Assembly (NCBI GenBank): GCA_001512745.1
Contig: LFSM01000102.1
Coordinates: forward strand, 1 to 43,313
DNA length: 43,313 nt
Reading direction: 5' to 3'
Origin: Clostridiales bacterium DTU032
Lineage (GTDB): Bacteria; Bacillota; Clostridia; Saccharofermentanales; DTU023
Under the pieces are notes generated by a model. That model did no database searches and had not been told where the DNA came from. It saw nothing but the letters and a program-made list of their open reading frames with translations. The number at the start of each line of letters is the position of its first letter. The first letter of the stretch is position 1. Of the stretch, positions 7,784 through 16,878 are shown piece after piece. Position numbers and translations under genes: made by a program.

Positions 7784-9139
7784 ATGGGCAGCTTATTAAT
7801 TAAAAATATAAAAAAGCTGATCAGCTGTGCTGCTGATGACAAGCTTTATGACCGGGTCAATATCTTTTGTGAAGACGGTCTGATCACAGATATCAGCAAG
7901 GATATACACCAGGCCGATGAAACAATCGACGCAACAGACATGCTTTGTTTTCCAGGTTTTATCAATACCCATCATCACCTCTACCAGATATTTACTAGAA
8001 ATCTGCCGCAAACGCAGAACAAAGAGCTCTTTGAATGGCTCAGGATAAACTATGAAATCTGGAAGCAGCTGGATGAAGATACGGTTTATCTCTCCTCCAA
8101 AGTGGGTATGGCAGAGTTGATGAAAAACGGCTGTACCACTGTTTCGGACCATCATTATGTTTTTCCCAAAGACAGTGGTGATTTAATAGGTGCGCAAATC
8201 GCTGCTGCCGATGAGCTCGGTATCCGCACACACTTTACCCGCGGCAGCATGGACCTTTCAGTTAAAGACGGAGGCCTGCCCCCGGATTCAGTAGTCCAGA
8301 CTGTTGATGAAATACTCAGAGACAGTGCCGGCCTGGTCGAGCAATACCACGACAGCTCTTTTCAGGCCATGCACCGGCTGGCCCTGGCCCCCTGCTCACC
8401 TTTCTCCGTTTCAGATACTTTATTGCGGGAAAGTGCTAAACTGGCGCGTGAACTGGGTGTTCGCCTGCACACACATCTGGCCGAAACCAGAGATGAAGAG
8501 AATTACACCCTGCAGCACTTTGGCATGCGGCCGCTGGAATATATGGAAAGCCTGGGCTGGGTGGGTGACGATGTCTGGTATGCACACGGTATCCATTTCA
8601 ACAGCGAAGAGCTGCAGTTATTAGCTGATACAGGCACCGGAGTCTGTCACTGCCCGACTTCCAATATGAGCTTGTCTTCGGGCGTTGCCCCTATTCCTGA
8701 AATGATGGCTTTGGACATTCCGGTCGGCTTAGGTGTAGACGGATGCGCAGCCAACAATGGCATGAGTTTATTGGAAGAGATCCGCACAGGCTATCTGATG
8801 CATCGCCTGAATTCGCCTGACAAGGGTGTTAGCGGCTACGATATGCTGAAACTGGCCACGATGGGGGGTGCCCGCGTCCTGGGACGCCAAAGGGAGATCG
8901 GCTCAATAGAAGTGGGCAAATGTGCAGACATCATTTTGCTGGACGTAAATCGTCTGGATCTGGTGGGGGCTTTTTACGATCCCATGTCCATTCTGGCTAC
9001 TGTCGGCATCAAAGGCTATGTGGACTACACGATTATCAACGGCAAGCTTACAGTGCGTGAAGGCAGGCTTGTTGATCTGGATGAAGAAAAACTTATTGCC
9101 GAAGCCAATCAGGAAGTAAGAGAATTTTTGCAAGTATAA
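7784..9139 (+). CDS. Amidohydrolase, probable 8-oxoguanine deaminase (AtzA/TrzN-like)
   Basis: A 451-residue member of the amidohydrolase superfamily that hydrolytically deaminates ring systems. Metal ligands are visible as NTHHHLYQ (HxH), HTHLAET, the His of YAHGIHF, and Asp in GVDGCAANNG. The segment THFTRGSMDLSVKDGGLPPDSV is the phrase I associate with the group containing experimentally characterised 8-oxoguanine deaminases and often labelled hydroxydechloroatrazine ethylaminohydrolase. Start choice is uncertain: the SD GGGAGG at 7764-7769 is too near TTG 7772 (2 nt) and rather far from ATG 7784 (14 nt). The next gene is 36 bp away. Its place before a nucleoside importer supports a purine substrate, but guanine or a pterin cannot be excluded. 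Confidence 0.8.
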   Translation: MGSLLIKNIKKLISCAADDKLYDRVNIFCEDGLITDISKDIHQADETIDATDMLCFPGFINTHHHLYQIFTRNLPQTQNKELFEWLRINYEIWKQLDEDTVYLSSKVGMAELMKNGCTTVSDHHYVFPKDSGDLIGAQIAAADELGIRTHFTRGSMDLSVKDGGLPPDSVVQTVDEILRDSAGLVEQYHDSSFQAMHRLALAPCSPFSVSDTLLRESAKLARELGVRLHTHLAETRDEENYTLQHFGMRPLEYMESLGWVGDDVWYAHGIHFNSEELQLLADTGTGVCHCPTSNMSLSSGVAPIPEMMALDIPVGLGVDGCAANNGMSLLEEIRTGYLMHRLNSPDKGVSGYDMLKLATMGGARVLGRQREIGSIEVGKCADIILLDVNRLDLVGAFYDPMSILATVGIKGYVDYTIINGKLTVREGRLVDLDEEKLIAEANQEVREFLQV

Positions 9140-9175
9140 AGAAGAAATCTGAGTTTATAAAAAAGGAGCCAAATT

Positions 9176-10294
9176 ATGCAGAAGGAAAAAGAAAGCAGAC
9201 CATACCTGTCCTGGGAACTTGTTGGAAATTTCATGGAAGACGCTTTTGTAGCCTACGGTGTCCCACGTGAGGATGCCAAGATATGTGCAGATGTCTTGAT
9301 GGAAAGCGACCGCCAGGGAATTGAAAGTCACGGCAGCAATCGTTTCAAACCGATTTATCTTGATCGGATTAAAGCAGGCATTCTTAATCCTGTAACCGAC
9401 TATGAAATTGTGAAGGAAACCCCGAGCACCTTAGTTGTGGATGCTCATGACGGCATGGGTATGGTTGCCTCCTACCGAACAATGAAAAGCTTAATTGAGA
9501 AGGCCCGGACCAATGGTATTGCAATGGCTGCTGTCCGTAATAGCTCTCATTACGGGATTGCCGGCTATTGGCCTTTAATGGCAGTCAGAGAAGGAATGAT
9601 CGGCATTACCGGCACAAATGCACGTTCCAGTATAGCGCCGACTTTCGGTGTGGAAAATATGCTGGGCACCAATCCCCTGACTTTCGGAATGCCGACGGAT
9701 GAGGATTTTCCTTTCATGCTGGACTGCGCAACGAGCATAAGCCAGCGCGGTAAAATCGAAGTTTACGCCCGTACGGGCAAAGATGCTCCTGAAGGTGTTG
9801 TCATCGGGCACGACGGCGTGGCCATGACTGACAGTGGGGAGATTCTGAAAGGGCTGACTGACGGTACCGCCGCCCTGACACCTCTCGGTGGAATCGGCGA
9901 AGAGCTGGGCGGCTATAAGGGCTACGGATATGCCACTGTCGTTGAGATACTCTCAGCTGCCCTACAGGCAGGCAGCTTTCTGAAGCTGATCACAAATGTC
10001 GACGAAGCAGGCAATAAGCGGCCTTATCATCTGGGACATTTCTTTATTGTTATCGATCCGGAGGCTTTCTGTGGTCTGGATACTTTCAAGAAGATAGCCG
10101 GAGATATTCTGCGCGATTTGCGTGCCTCCAAAAAAGCACCGGGCCAGGATCGGATTTATACAGCTGGTGAGAAGGAGTGGCTTGTCTGGCAGGAACGCAA
10201 GGACAAAGGTGTGCCGGTCGGTTCAGCAGTTCAGAAGGAATTTATTGCAGTAAGAGATGAGACCAAGCTCTCCTACCGCTTTCCCTTTGAATAA
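9176..10294 (+). CDS. Ldh_2-family NAD(P)-dependent dehydrogenase (malate/lactate/ureidoglycolate type)
   Basis: A 372-residue oxidoreductase of the family that includes malate, sulfolactate, ureidoglycolate (AllD) and delta-1-piperideine-2-carboxylate enzymes. These share a non-Rossmann fold and act on 2-hydroxy or 2-imino acids. Diagnostic parts are DRQGIESHGSNRF near residues 50-60, the catalytic His in RNSSHYGIAGYW, TGTNARSSIAPTFG, NMLGTNPLTFGMP and GEELGGYKGYGYA. SD AAGGAG at 9163-9168. It is the last gene before a strong hairpin. Pairing with a putative 8-oxoguanine deaminase tempts one to think of purine breakdown (ureidoglycolate), but no allantoin genes are nearby. I therefore leave the substrate open. 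Confidence 0.85.
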   Translation: MQKEKESRPYLSWELVGNFMEDAFVAYGVPREDAKICADVLMESDRQGIESHGSNRFKPIYLDRIKAGILNPVTDYEIVKETPSTLVVDAHDGMGMVASYRTMKSLIEKARTNGIAMAAVRNSSHYGIAGYWPLMAVREGMIGITGTNARSSIAPTFGVENMLGTNPLTFGMPTDEDFPFMLDCATSISQRGKIEVYARTGKDAPEGVVIGHDGVAMTDSGEILKGLTDGTAALTPLGGIGEELGGYKGYGYATVVEILSAALQAGSFLKLITNVDEAGNKRPYHLGHFFIVIDPEAFCGLDTFKKIAGDILRDLRASKKAPGQDRIYTAGEKEWLVWQERKDKGVPVGSAVQKEFIAVRDETKLSYRFPFE

Positions 10295-10312
10295 AAAATC
10301 TGACTCACATAA

Positions 10313-10340
10313 AACAGGCCTCTCTCAAGAGGGGCCTGTT
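10313..10340 (+). terminator. Strong hairpin after the dehydrogenase gene
   Basis: AACAGGCCTCTC (10313-10324) pairs with GAGGGGCCTGTT (10329-10340) over 12 bp with one T.G wobble and a TCAA tetraloop, 19 nt after the stop. Only a weak T-rich tail (TTGCTTCT) follows, so termination efficiency is uncertain. Position and strength argue for a transcript end separating this operon from the nucleoside operon. Confidence 0.7.
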
Positions 10341-10383
10341 GCTTCTGTACGACTTGCCCAAATTTATCTTAAAATATGATCAA

Positions 10384-10410
10384 TTGACTGGCTATATTTC
10401 ATGGTATAAT
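10384..10410 (+). promoter_or_regulatory. Sigma-A type promoter of the nucleoside operon
   Basis: TTGACT (10384-10389) and a perfect TATAAT (10405-10410) with a 15-bp spacer. An alternative -35, AATTGA, gives 17 bp. Placed after the upstream hairpin and about 160 bp before the ABC ATPase gene, so the mRNA has a long leader. Confidence 0.65.
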
Positions 10411-10416
10411 CACTAT

Positions 10417-10573
10417 ACAGCAACAAAGCAATGTTCTTATGTTGTTTATTTTTGTATTACCTGGGATAAGTGTGTGTTACCACGCTTTTGAATAAATGGA
10501 CCTCTTTCGAATGCGGCGCGGATCCCGACAAGAAGACCCGCGAGGGACCTTCAGAAGAAAGGATTGACGGACC
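10417..10573 (+). other. Long 5' leader of the nucleoside transport operon, unassigned structure
   Basis: About 155 nt between the predicted promoter and the first ATG. The 3' half is G+C-rich in contrast to the A+T-rich 5' half. It can form alternative helices: CGCGG (10517-10521) with CCGCG (10538-10542), or TCCC (10523-10526) with GGGA (10544-10547); these are mutually exclusive or nested. I do not recognise a purine, PRPP, guanidine or T-box consensus. It may be a regulatory leader of unknown type or simply an untranslated region. Confidence 0.4.
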
Positions 10574-12106
10574 ATGAGCAATAATGTCATAGAGATGGAT
10601 CACATCACAAAGCGTTTCGGCAGCTTTACAGCCGTAGATGATGTGTCATTCCATCTAAGACAGGGAGAAATCCATGCCTTGCTGGGCGAGAACGGCGCAG
10701 GAAAAACCACCCTGGTGAACGTGCTCTTCGGGCTTTATGCCCATGAAGAAGGCACAATCAAAATCAAGGGAGAGCCGGCAACCCTGAATAACCCGAATGA
10801 TGCCAATGACTATGGTATCGGCATGGTGCACCAACACTTTATGCTAGTACAGAACTTCACCGTTTTAGAAAGTATTATTCTGGGTGATGAACCAACTAAA
10901 GCCGGTATCATCAATAAAAGTAAGGCACTGGAGAAAGTCCTTGAAATCTCAGAACGCTATAAGCTAGCTATAGAGCCGGATGCTGAAATTCGTAATATCA
11001 CAGTCGGTCAGCAGCAGCGTGTAGAGATTCTAAAAATGCTTTTCCGTGAAAACGAGATTTTGATTTTTGATGAACCGACTGCTGTTCTTACCCCTCAGGA
11101 AATTGATGAACTGATGAGTATAATGCGCAATCTGGCTGATGAAGGTAAATCCATTATCTTTATAACTCATAAGCTAAATGAGATTCAGAAGGTTGCCGAT
11201 CGCGTGACTATTCTGCGCAAGGGAAAACATATCGTGACCCTTGATGTAGCTGATACTACAGCAGAAGAGATGTCAGAACTGATGGTTGGCCGTGCGGTTG
11301 ATTTTGATGTTGATAAAGCTGAGATTGCAAGAGGGGATGTGGTTTTTTCCTGTGAAAACATTACCGTCAAGCGCGAGCACTCTACTAAGAACGCAGTACA
11401 TGATGTTTCACTCGAGGTTCATTCAGGTGAGATTGTTTCTGTAGCAGGTGTGGACGGCAATGGACAGTCCGAGCTGGTCTATGCACTGACAGGAATTACC
11501 CCTCCAGATGAGGGGCGCATTTTTCTCAATGGCCGTGATATCAGCAAAAGCAGTATCCGGGAACGCACAGAATCCGGTATGGCTCATATTCCTGAAGACC
11601 GCCAGCGCTTTGGCATGATTCTGGATCTTAGTCTTGCTAATAATCTTGTCTTACAAACTTATTATTTGCCCCGCTTTCAAAAACGTGGCTTTATGCGCTT
11701 CGATAGTATCAGAGGCTATGCGGATGAGTTGATCGGCCGCTTTGATATCCGCAGCAGTGAAGGTGCGAACAGTATGGGGCGGGCCTTGTCCGGAGGCAAC
11801 CAGCAAAAAGCAATTGTCGCCAGAGAGCTGGACCGCGATGCAGATATTATCATAGCAGTACAGCCGGTGCGCGGCCTCGACGTAGGCGCTATCGAATACA
11901 TTCATGGTCAATTGCTGGAGCAGCGGAACCAGGGAAAAGGCGTTTTGCTGATTTCTTTTGAACTTGACGAGGTCATGAACCTTTCTGATCGTATTTTAGT
12001 TATGTATGAAGGTGAAATCGTTGCTGATCTGGATCCGGATCAGACTGACGAGCGTGAACTCGGCCTCTATATGGCTGGAAAGAAGAAGGAGGTCGGGCAT
12101 GTCTGA
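10574..12106 (+). CDS. Nucleoside ABC importer, ATP-binding protein (YufO/NupO-like)
   Basis: A 510-residue double ATPase that powers a BMP-dependent nucleoside importer. Domain 1 (about residues 5-240) is intact: Walker A GENGAGKTT, signature ITVGQQQRVEIL, Walker B ILIFDEPTAVLTP. Domain 2 (about 255-500) has a degenerate Walker A (VDGNGQSEL) and Walker B (IIIAVQPVRGLDVG) but a good signature (LSGGNQQKAIVAREL). This asymmetry is normal for sugar and nucleoside ATPases of the RbsA/YufO type, so it is not damage. The SD AAAGGA (10557-10562) is 11 nt from ATG. The stop overlaps the start of the first permease by 8 bp. Confidence 0.93.
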   Translation: MSNNVIEMDHITKRFGSFTAVDDVSFHLRQGEIHALLGENGAGKTTLVNVLFGLYAHEEGTIKIKGEPATLNNPNDANDYGIGMVHQHFMLVQNFTVLESIILGDEPTKAGIINKSKALEKVLEISERYKLAIEPDAEIRNITVGQQQRVEILKMLFRENEILIFDEPTAVLTPQEIDELMSIMRNLADEGKSIIFITHKLNEIQKVADRVTILRKGKHIVTLDVADTTAEEMSELMVGRAVDFDVDKAEIARGDVVFSCENITVKREHSTKNAVHDVSLEVHSGEIVSVAGVDGNGQSELVYALTGITPPDEGRIFLNGRDISKSSIRERTESGMAHIPEDRQRFGMILDLSLANNLVLQTYYLPRFQKRGFMRFDSIRGYADELIGRFDIRSSEGANSMGRALSGGNQQKAIVARELDRDADIIIAVQPVRGLDVGAIEYIHGQLLEQRNQGKGVLLISFELDEVMNLSDRILVMYEGEIVADLDPDQTDERELGLYMAGKKKEVGHV

Positions 12107-13340
12107 TTCAGGCAAGAATAAGGATCATGAGTTCAAAAATAAGCCTTTAGTGGATGCAGGCAGGCAGGCAGTTCCGGAAGAAGAATTGTCTCTGTCCCAT
12201 CAGGCACGTACTAAAGGTTTTTACAGCTTTTTCGCTTCTCTGATGGCAATAATAACGGGACTGCTTGTGGGAGTTATTATCCTCCTGATCGCGAATCCTT
12301 CCCGGGCCGGTCGAGGCTTGTTAACTATTCTCAAAGGGGGCATGACCGGCAGCCCAACTCAGTTCGGACAGGCGATTGCTACTGCTATTCCCATAATTAT
12401 GACCGGCCTCAGTGTTGCTTTTGCCTATAAGTCAGGCCTTTTCAATATAGGAGCTTCGGGACAATTTATGGTCGGAGGTGTCTGTGCTGTCTTTGTTGCG
12501 ATAAAAGGCACAATGATTCCTGCATCAGTACTCTGGCTGGTCTGTATGCTGGCTGCCATAGTCGGAGGAGCGGTCTGGGGTTCGGTTCCGGGCATACTTA
12601 AAGCATATTTTAAGGTCAATGAGGTCATCACTTCGATCATGATGAACTATATTGGCATGTATCTGGTAAAAATAATAATAGAACAAACGATTTATGATTC
12701 CCGCTATGCGAGAGCGCAGAATGTCCCAGTGCGTGCTGAAATTCCAACCCTTGGACTTGACACCGCATTCCCGGGTACAAATCTTAATATCAGCCTTGTG
12801 CTTTGTTTCATATTCTGTCTGATTATTTTTATTATTTCTTCCCGCACAGTGTTTGGTTACGAACTTACAGCAGTTGGTCTGAACCCTGATGCTTCCCGTT
12901 ATGCAGGAATTAATTCTAACCGCACCGTAATTACGGCAATGATCATTGCCGGAGCTTTGTCAGGTATTGGCGGCTTTATGATGTACCTGGGCGGAACAGG
13001 CGTTTATATGGAAACAAACGAAATTGTTGCCTTGCAAGGTTTCAATGGTATTCCGGTTGCTTTACTGGCCATGAATCATCCGATAGGAGTTTTCCTGTCC
13101 GGTTTATTTATCGGCCAAATCACGATAGGGGGAGAAAACCTGCAGCTGCATGGTTACTCGAAAGAAATCATTGACATGATCATTGCTGTCATCATCTACT
13201 GTGCTGCCTTCTCTTTGATTTTCAAGCAAATGCTTTCTCGGATTGTCAGTGGTATAAAAAAGAACAGAAAGCGAGCCGGAGGAAGACGGCAGGGACCTGG
13301 CCGAAATGTGCGGGCTGATGAATCGGAGGTATCCTCATGA
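12099..13340 (+). CDS. Nucleoside ABC importer, permease 1 (YufP/NupP-like)
   Basis: A 413-residue membrane permease of the branched-chain amino acid/ribose (BPD_transp_2) family. After a hydrophilic N-terminus there are about eight to ten hydrophobic segments from residue 45 on, with the family phrases KSGLFNIGASGQFMVGG, NEVITSIMMNYIG, GLNPDASRYAGIN and ALSGIGGFMMYLGG. The C-terminus is highly basic. The frame is open from 12006, but ATG 12099, with AAGGAGG at 12086-12092, gives the expected start and overlaps the ATPase stop. The last 4 bp overlap the second permease (ATGA), showing tight coupling. Confidence 0.92.
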   Translation: MSDSGKNKDHEFKNKPLVDAGRQAVPEEELSLSHQARTKGFYSFFASLMAIITGLLVGVIILLIANPSRAGRGLLTILKGGMTGSPTQFGQAIATAIPIIMTGLSVAFAYKSGLFNIGASGQFMVGGVCAVFVAIKGTMIPASVLWLVCMLAAIVGGAVWGSVPGILKAYFKVNEVITSIMMNYIGMYLVKIIIEQTIYDSRYARAQNVPVRAEIPTLGLDTAFPGTNLNISLVLCFIFCLIIFIISSRTVFGYELTAVGLNPDASRYAGINSNRTVITAMIIAGALSGIGGFMMYLGGTGVYMETNEIVALQGFNGIPVALLAMNHPIGVFLSGLFIGQITIGGENLQLHGYSKEIIDMIIAVIIYCAAFSLIFKQMLSRIVSGIKKNRKRAGGRRQGPGRNVRADESEVSS

Positions 13341-14290
13341 AAACTATTGCCTTTATAGTGCAACAGACCATGATCTTTTCTATACCGCTGCTTGTAGTTG
13401 GCATGGGCGGTATGTATTCAGAACGCAGCGGTGTTATTAACGTTGGTCTGGATGGCGGTATGATCATGGGAGCCTTCACCGGCACTCTCTTTATCAACCG
13501 GATGCAGGGGGTTATCTCCGGTCAGGGCCTGCTCCTGCTGGCGCTGCTGGTGGCAGGATTGTCAGGCTTCATCTTTACAATCTTTCATGCCTTCGCTTCG
13601 ATCAATCTCAAAGCAAATCAGGTTATCAGCGGTACCGCCATGAACATGTTCGCTCCTGCCTTTGCTATCTTTGCTGCTCGTCTGGTCTTCGGAACCCAAC
13701 AGGTACCCTTCAGGGATACTTTTTTTATCCGAAGAATACCGCTATTAGGAGATATTCCTATTATCGGACCGCTTCTGTTTCAGAATGCCTATCTTACGAC
13801 CTACATTGGATTTCTGATCTTCTTCATTGCCTGGTTTGTGATCCAAAGGACTCCTTTCGGCCTTCGCCTGCGGGCCTGCGGTGAGCATCCGGGTGCTGCA
13901 GATACAGTTGGTATTGATGTCCAGCGCATGCGCTGGGCCGGTACCCTGATTTCAGGTTTCCTTGCCGGTATCGGCGGCCTGGCTTTTGTCGTCCCGACCT
14001 CGACCGAATCCAATGCCACAGTTTACGGCTACGGCTTCTTATCGCTGGCAGTGATGATTTTCGGTCAGTGGAGATCGCAGAAAATCCTGGGAGCTGCTTT
14101 TTTCTTCGGTTTAATGAAGACAATCGCTTCTGCTTATTCGGCAATTCCGGGTATAAAGGACCTGCCCATTCCGGCAACGGTATATAAGATGATTCCTTAC
14201 ATTGCCACTTTGATCGTCTTGATCTTTATGTCTAAACGTTCTCAGGCACCGGCAGCGGAAGGAATACCATATGAGAAAACAGGGCGTTAA
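13337..14290 (+). CDS. Nucleoside ABC importer, permease 2 (YufQ/NupQ-like)
   Basis: A 317-residue partner permease of the same family with about nine hydrophobic segments. Family marks are MYSERSGVINVGLDGGM near residue 30, INLKANQVISGTAMN, GLRLRACGEHPGAADTVGID and ISGFLAGIGGLAFV. It starts by a 4-bp ATGA overlap with permease 1 (SD GGAGG 13325-13329) and ends in a 1-bp TAATG overlap with the phosphorylase gene. The pair with the preceding ATPase and the later BMP lipoprotein matches the general nucleoside importers of Bacillus and Lactococcus. Confidence 0.92.
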   Translation: MKTIAFIVQQTMIFSIPLLVVGMGGMYSERSGVINVGLDGGMIMGAFTGTLFINRMQGVISGQGLLLLALLVAGLSGFIFTIFHAFASINLKANQVISGTAMNMFAPAFAIFAARLVFGTQQVPFRDTFFIRRIPLLGDIPIIGPLLFQNAYLTTYIGFLIFFIAWFVIQRTPFGLRLRACGEHPGAADTVGIDVQRMRWAGTLISGFLAGIGGLAFVVPTSTESNATVYGYGFLSLAVMIFGQWRSQKILGAAFFFGLMKTIASAYSAIPGIKDLPIPATVYKMIPYIATLIVLIFMSKRSQAPAAEGIPYEKTGR

Positions 14291-15624
14291 TGAGAATATA
14301 CGATTTAATTAAGAAAAAGCGTGATGGCGGCACTCATAGCAAAGAGGAGCTTCGTTTCATTATTGATTCTTATGTGAGTGGAAATATTCCAGACTATCAG
14401 ATTTCCGCCTGGCTGATGGCTGTCTATTTTCAGGGCATGAGCAGTGAAGAAACGCTGGAATTTACGCAGGCACTGGTGCAATCGGGAGATCAGGTGGACT
14501 TATCCGCCATTGATGGTGTCAAGGTGGATAAGCACTCGACCGGCGGGGTTGGTGATAAGACTTCTCTCATTGTGGGACCAATTGTCGCAGCCTGTGGTTT
14601 GAAATTAGCAAAAATGAGTGGGCGCGGTTTAGGCCACACAGGTGGAACCCTTGACAAGCTGGAGGCCATACCCGGCCTGAGCACGGAGCTGTCTGAGCGG
14701 GAATTTATCGAACAGGTTCAGAAGATCGGCCTGGCGATTATCGGCCAGACTGCAGATTTGGCGCCGGGCGACAAGAAGCTGTATGCACTGCGTGACGTAA
14801 CGGCTACAGTGGATTCCATACCTTTAATTGCCGGTTCCATTATGAGCAAAAAACTGGCAGCCGGAAGTGACATTATCGTCCTGGATGTTAAATGCGGCAG
14901 CGGTGCTTTTATGAAAAATGTAAAAGATGCAGTAGAGCTGGCACAGACGATGGTTGATATCGGTGAGGGAGCCGGACGCAAAACGGCAGCCCTGGTCACA
15001 GATATGGATCGTCCCCTGGGTCAGTGTATTGGCAATGCAATTGAAATAACTGAAGTTATTCAGGTCTTAAAGGATGAAGGCCCGGAAGACCTGCGGGAAT
15101 TATGCTTTGTACTAAGTTCGGAATTACTTAAGCTGGCAAATCCGGAATCAGGACAAGATTACGACGCACTTGTCCGGGAAGCCGTTTCTTCAGGCAAAGC
15201 ACTGGACTGCTTTGCTCAAATGGTAGCAGCACAAGGCGGCGATCCCCATATTACACAAGATATCAGCATTTTACCGCAGCCAAAATATTCGGCTGAAATC
15301 ATAGCAGTACAAGACGGCTGGATCAGCCATATGGATACGGAGACCTGCGGCATAGCATCATCTATGCTAGGCGCAGGGCGTTTGAAAATGGATGATCAGA
15401 TTCAGCCTGCAGCAGGAATCAGACTTCACCGCCGCAGCGGTGAACAGGTAAAGAAAGGTGAAATACTGGCGGAACTCTATACTGATGATGAGACACTGTT
15501 GGCTGCTGCAAAATCGAAGTTGGAGTCAGCCTATGTGTTTACTGAAGAGAAAGCAGAAAGCAAAGCTCTTATTCTTGCACGTGTATACGCCAAGGATAAT
15601 AGCAAAACAGGTTTGGATGTCTGA
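14290..15624 (+). CDS. pdp: Pyrimidine-nucleoside / thymidine phosphorylase
   Basis: Cleaves uridine, thymidine or deoxyuridine with phosphate to the base plus (deoxy)ribose-1-phosphate. The 444-residue sequence has the family signature KMSGRGLGHTGGTLDKLE, the phosphate-binding KHSTGGVGDKTSL, the catalytic-region SIMSKKLAAGSDIIVLDVK and the C-terminal barrel-sandwich domain. Its presence between the importer permeases and the binding lipoprotein shows that imported nucleosides are cleaved directly. It begins 1 bp inside the previous gene. Length is close to the usual 430-440. Whether it prefers thymidine (deoA) or is broad (pdp) cannot be read from sequence by eye. Confidence 0.93.
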   Translation: MRIYDLIKKKRDGGTHSKEELRFIIDSYVSGNIPDYQISAWLMAVYFQGMSSEETLEFTQALVQSGDQVDLSAIDGVKVDKHSTGGVGDKTSLIVGPIVAACGLKLAKMSGRGLGHTGGTLDKLEAIPGLSTELSEREFIEQVQKIGLAIIGQTADLAPGDKKLYALRDVTATVDSIPLIAGSIMSKKLAAGSDIIVLDVKCGSGAFMKNVKDAVELAQTMVDIGEGAGRKTAALVTDMDRPLGQCIGNAIEITEVIQVLKDEGPEDLRELCFVLSSELLKLANPESGQDYDALVREAVSSGKALDCFAQMVAAQGGDPHITQDISILPQPKYSAEIIAVQDGWISHMDTETCGIASSMLGAGRLKMDDQIQPAAGIRLHRRSGEQVKKGEILAELYTDDETLLAAAKSKLESAYVFTEEKAESKALILARVYAKDNSKTGLDV

Positions 15625-15664
15625 CACAGGCTAAAGGCCAAGATCAGACCTTAGGAGGTAGAAA

Positions 15665-16798
15665 ATGAATAGAAAGAAGATTTTTGCACTTATGCTGGTA
15701 CTGGTGATGATGCTAGGCGTCATCTCTGCCTGCGGCAACGGAAAAGAAAAAGATTCACTGCACAAAGAAGGTAAACAGGATGCACAAGGCAATGCGGAGA
15801 TTGCATTGATCACTGACGTAGGTACCATAGATGACAAGTCATTTAACCAGGGTTCCTGGGAGGGCGTCGTACAATACGCCATCGACAATGACAAAACCTT
15901 TAAGTACTTCCAGCCAACAGAAAAGTCTGACGCAGCTTACATCAACTCCATAAATCTGGCCATTGAAGGTGGAGCCAAAATTATAGTAACGCCGGGCTTC
16001 CTTTTCGAAGGACCGATTCATACAGTACAGAATCAGTTCCCGGATGTTCATTTCATCCTGCTGGATGGCTATCCTCATTCGGGCGATTATGTTCCGGATA
16101 TTTCGGATAATGTCGTCGGCATTCTCTATGCTGAGGAAGAATCAGGCTATCTGGCCGGCTATGCGGCAGTCCGCGATGGTTATCGCGATCTTGGTTTCAT
16201 GGGCGGCATGGCAGTCCCGGCGGTTGTCCGTTTCGGTTACGGTTTCCTCCAGGGCGCTGACGACGCTGCTGCTGAACTGGGTCTGGCAGCCGGCGATGTT
16301 AAGGTGAAATACACCTATGTAGGCAACTTTGATGCCAGTCCGGAGAATGAATCAAAAGCAGCTTCCTGGTTCCAGGAAGGCACGGAAGTGATCTTTGCCT
16401 GCGGCGGTGCGGTCGGCACCTCAGTGATGAAGGCTGCAGAGAAGGCTGATGCTAAAGTTATCGGTGTTGACGTCGACCAATATGCTGAATCAGATACAGT
16501 CATCACCTCAGCCATGAAGAACCTGAAGAAATCAGTTAATGACGCTATCACAAGTATCTATGACGGGACCTGGGAAGGCGGCAAGATATTAACGCTCGAC
16601 GCCACTCAGGGATACACCATGATTTCCATGGAAAATGCCCGTTTTAAGGAATTCAAACAGGCGGACTATGATGCTGTCTATGCGAAACTGGTTGCCGGCA
16701 GCATTGATATCACTAAAGATCAGGATGCAAGCGGTGAACAGATTCTTGAGCCGACAGATCTTGAATTGTCTCTCGTTGCTGTTGAAAACATTAAGTAA
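15665..16798 (+). CDS. BMP-family nucleoside-binding lipoprotein
   Basis: The extracellular substrate-binding protein of the importer, tethered by lipid. Signal peptide and lipobox: basic MNRKK, hydrophobic core, then VISAC with Cys at residue 23 or close to it. The mature domain is PnrA/BmpA-like: IALITDVGTIDDKSFNQGSWEG, GYLAGYAAV, GGMAVPAVVRFGYGFLQG, FACGGAVGTSVMKAA and IGVDVDQ. Length is 377. SD AGGAGG at 15654-15659, 5 nt before the ATG. As last gene of the operon and directly before a terminator it could be expressed at a different level from the upstream genes, but no separate promoter is obvious. Confidence 0.93.
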   Translation: MNRKKIFALMLVLVMMLGVISACGNGKEKDSLHKEGKQDAQGNAEIALITDVGTIDDKSFNQGSWEGVVQYAIDNDKTFKYFQPTEKSDAAYINSINLAIEGGAKIIVTPGFLFEGPIHTVQNQFPDVHFILLDGYPHSGDYVPDISDNVVGILYAEEESGYLAGYAAVRDGYRDLGFMGGMAVPAVVRFGYGFLQGADDAAAELGLAAGDVKVKYTYVGNFDASPENESKAASWFQEGTEVIFACGGAVGTSVMKAAEKADAKVIGVDVDQYAESDTVITSAMKNLKKSVNDAITSIYDGTWEGGKILTLDATQGYTMISMENARFKEFKQADYDAVYAKLVAGSIDITKDQDASGEQILEPTDLELSLVAVENIK

Positions 16799-16824
16799 AA
16801 CTTGCTGAAAAGCTAAGCAAAGTA

Positions 16825-16858
16825 AAAAGGCCCCGGATATGATTGTCTGGGGCCTTTT
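16825..16858. terminator. Bidirectional intrinsic terminator between bmp and cadA
   Basis: AAAAGGCCCC (16825-16834) pairs with GGGGCCTTTT (16849-16858) over 10 bp. Read rightwards it ends in TTTT; read leftwards it is followed by TTTTTAC. It therefore can stop both the nucleoside operon and the convergent minus-strand ATPase transcript. Confidence 0.88.
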
Positions 16859-16878
16859 GCGTGGTGTGATGCGGGTGG

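Noticed and set aside
10417-10573. Purine riboswitch or T-box before the nucleoside importer
   Set aside because: The conserved purine-aptamer loops and the T-box GGTGG-type sequence are absent; CCCGCGAGGGACC only vaguely resembles T-box parts.
11440-12106. Decayed second ATPase domain of the nucleoside ABC protein
   Set aside because: Degenerate Walker motifs in domain 2 are normal for this family and the reading frame is intact.
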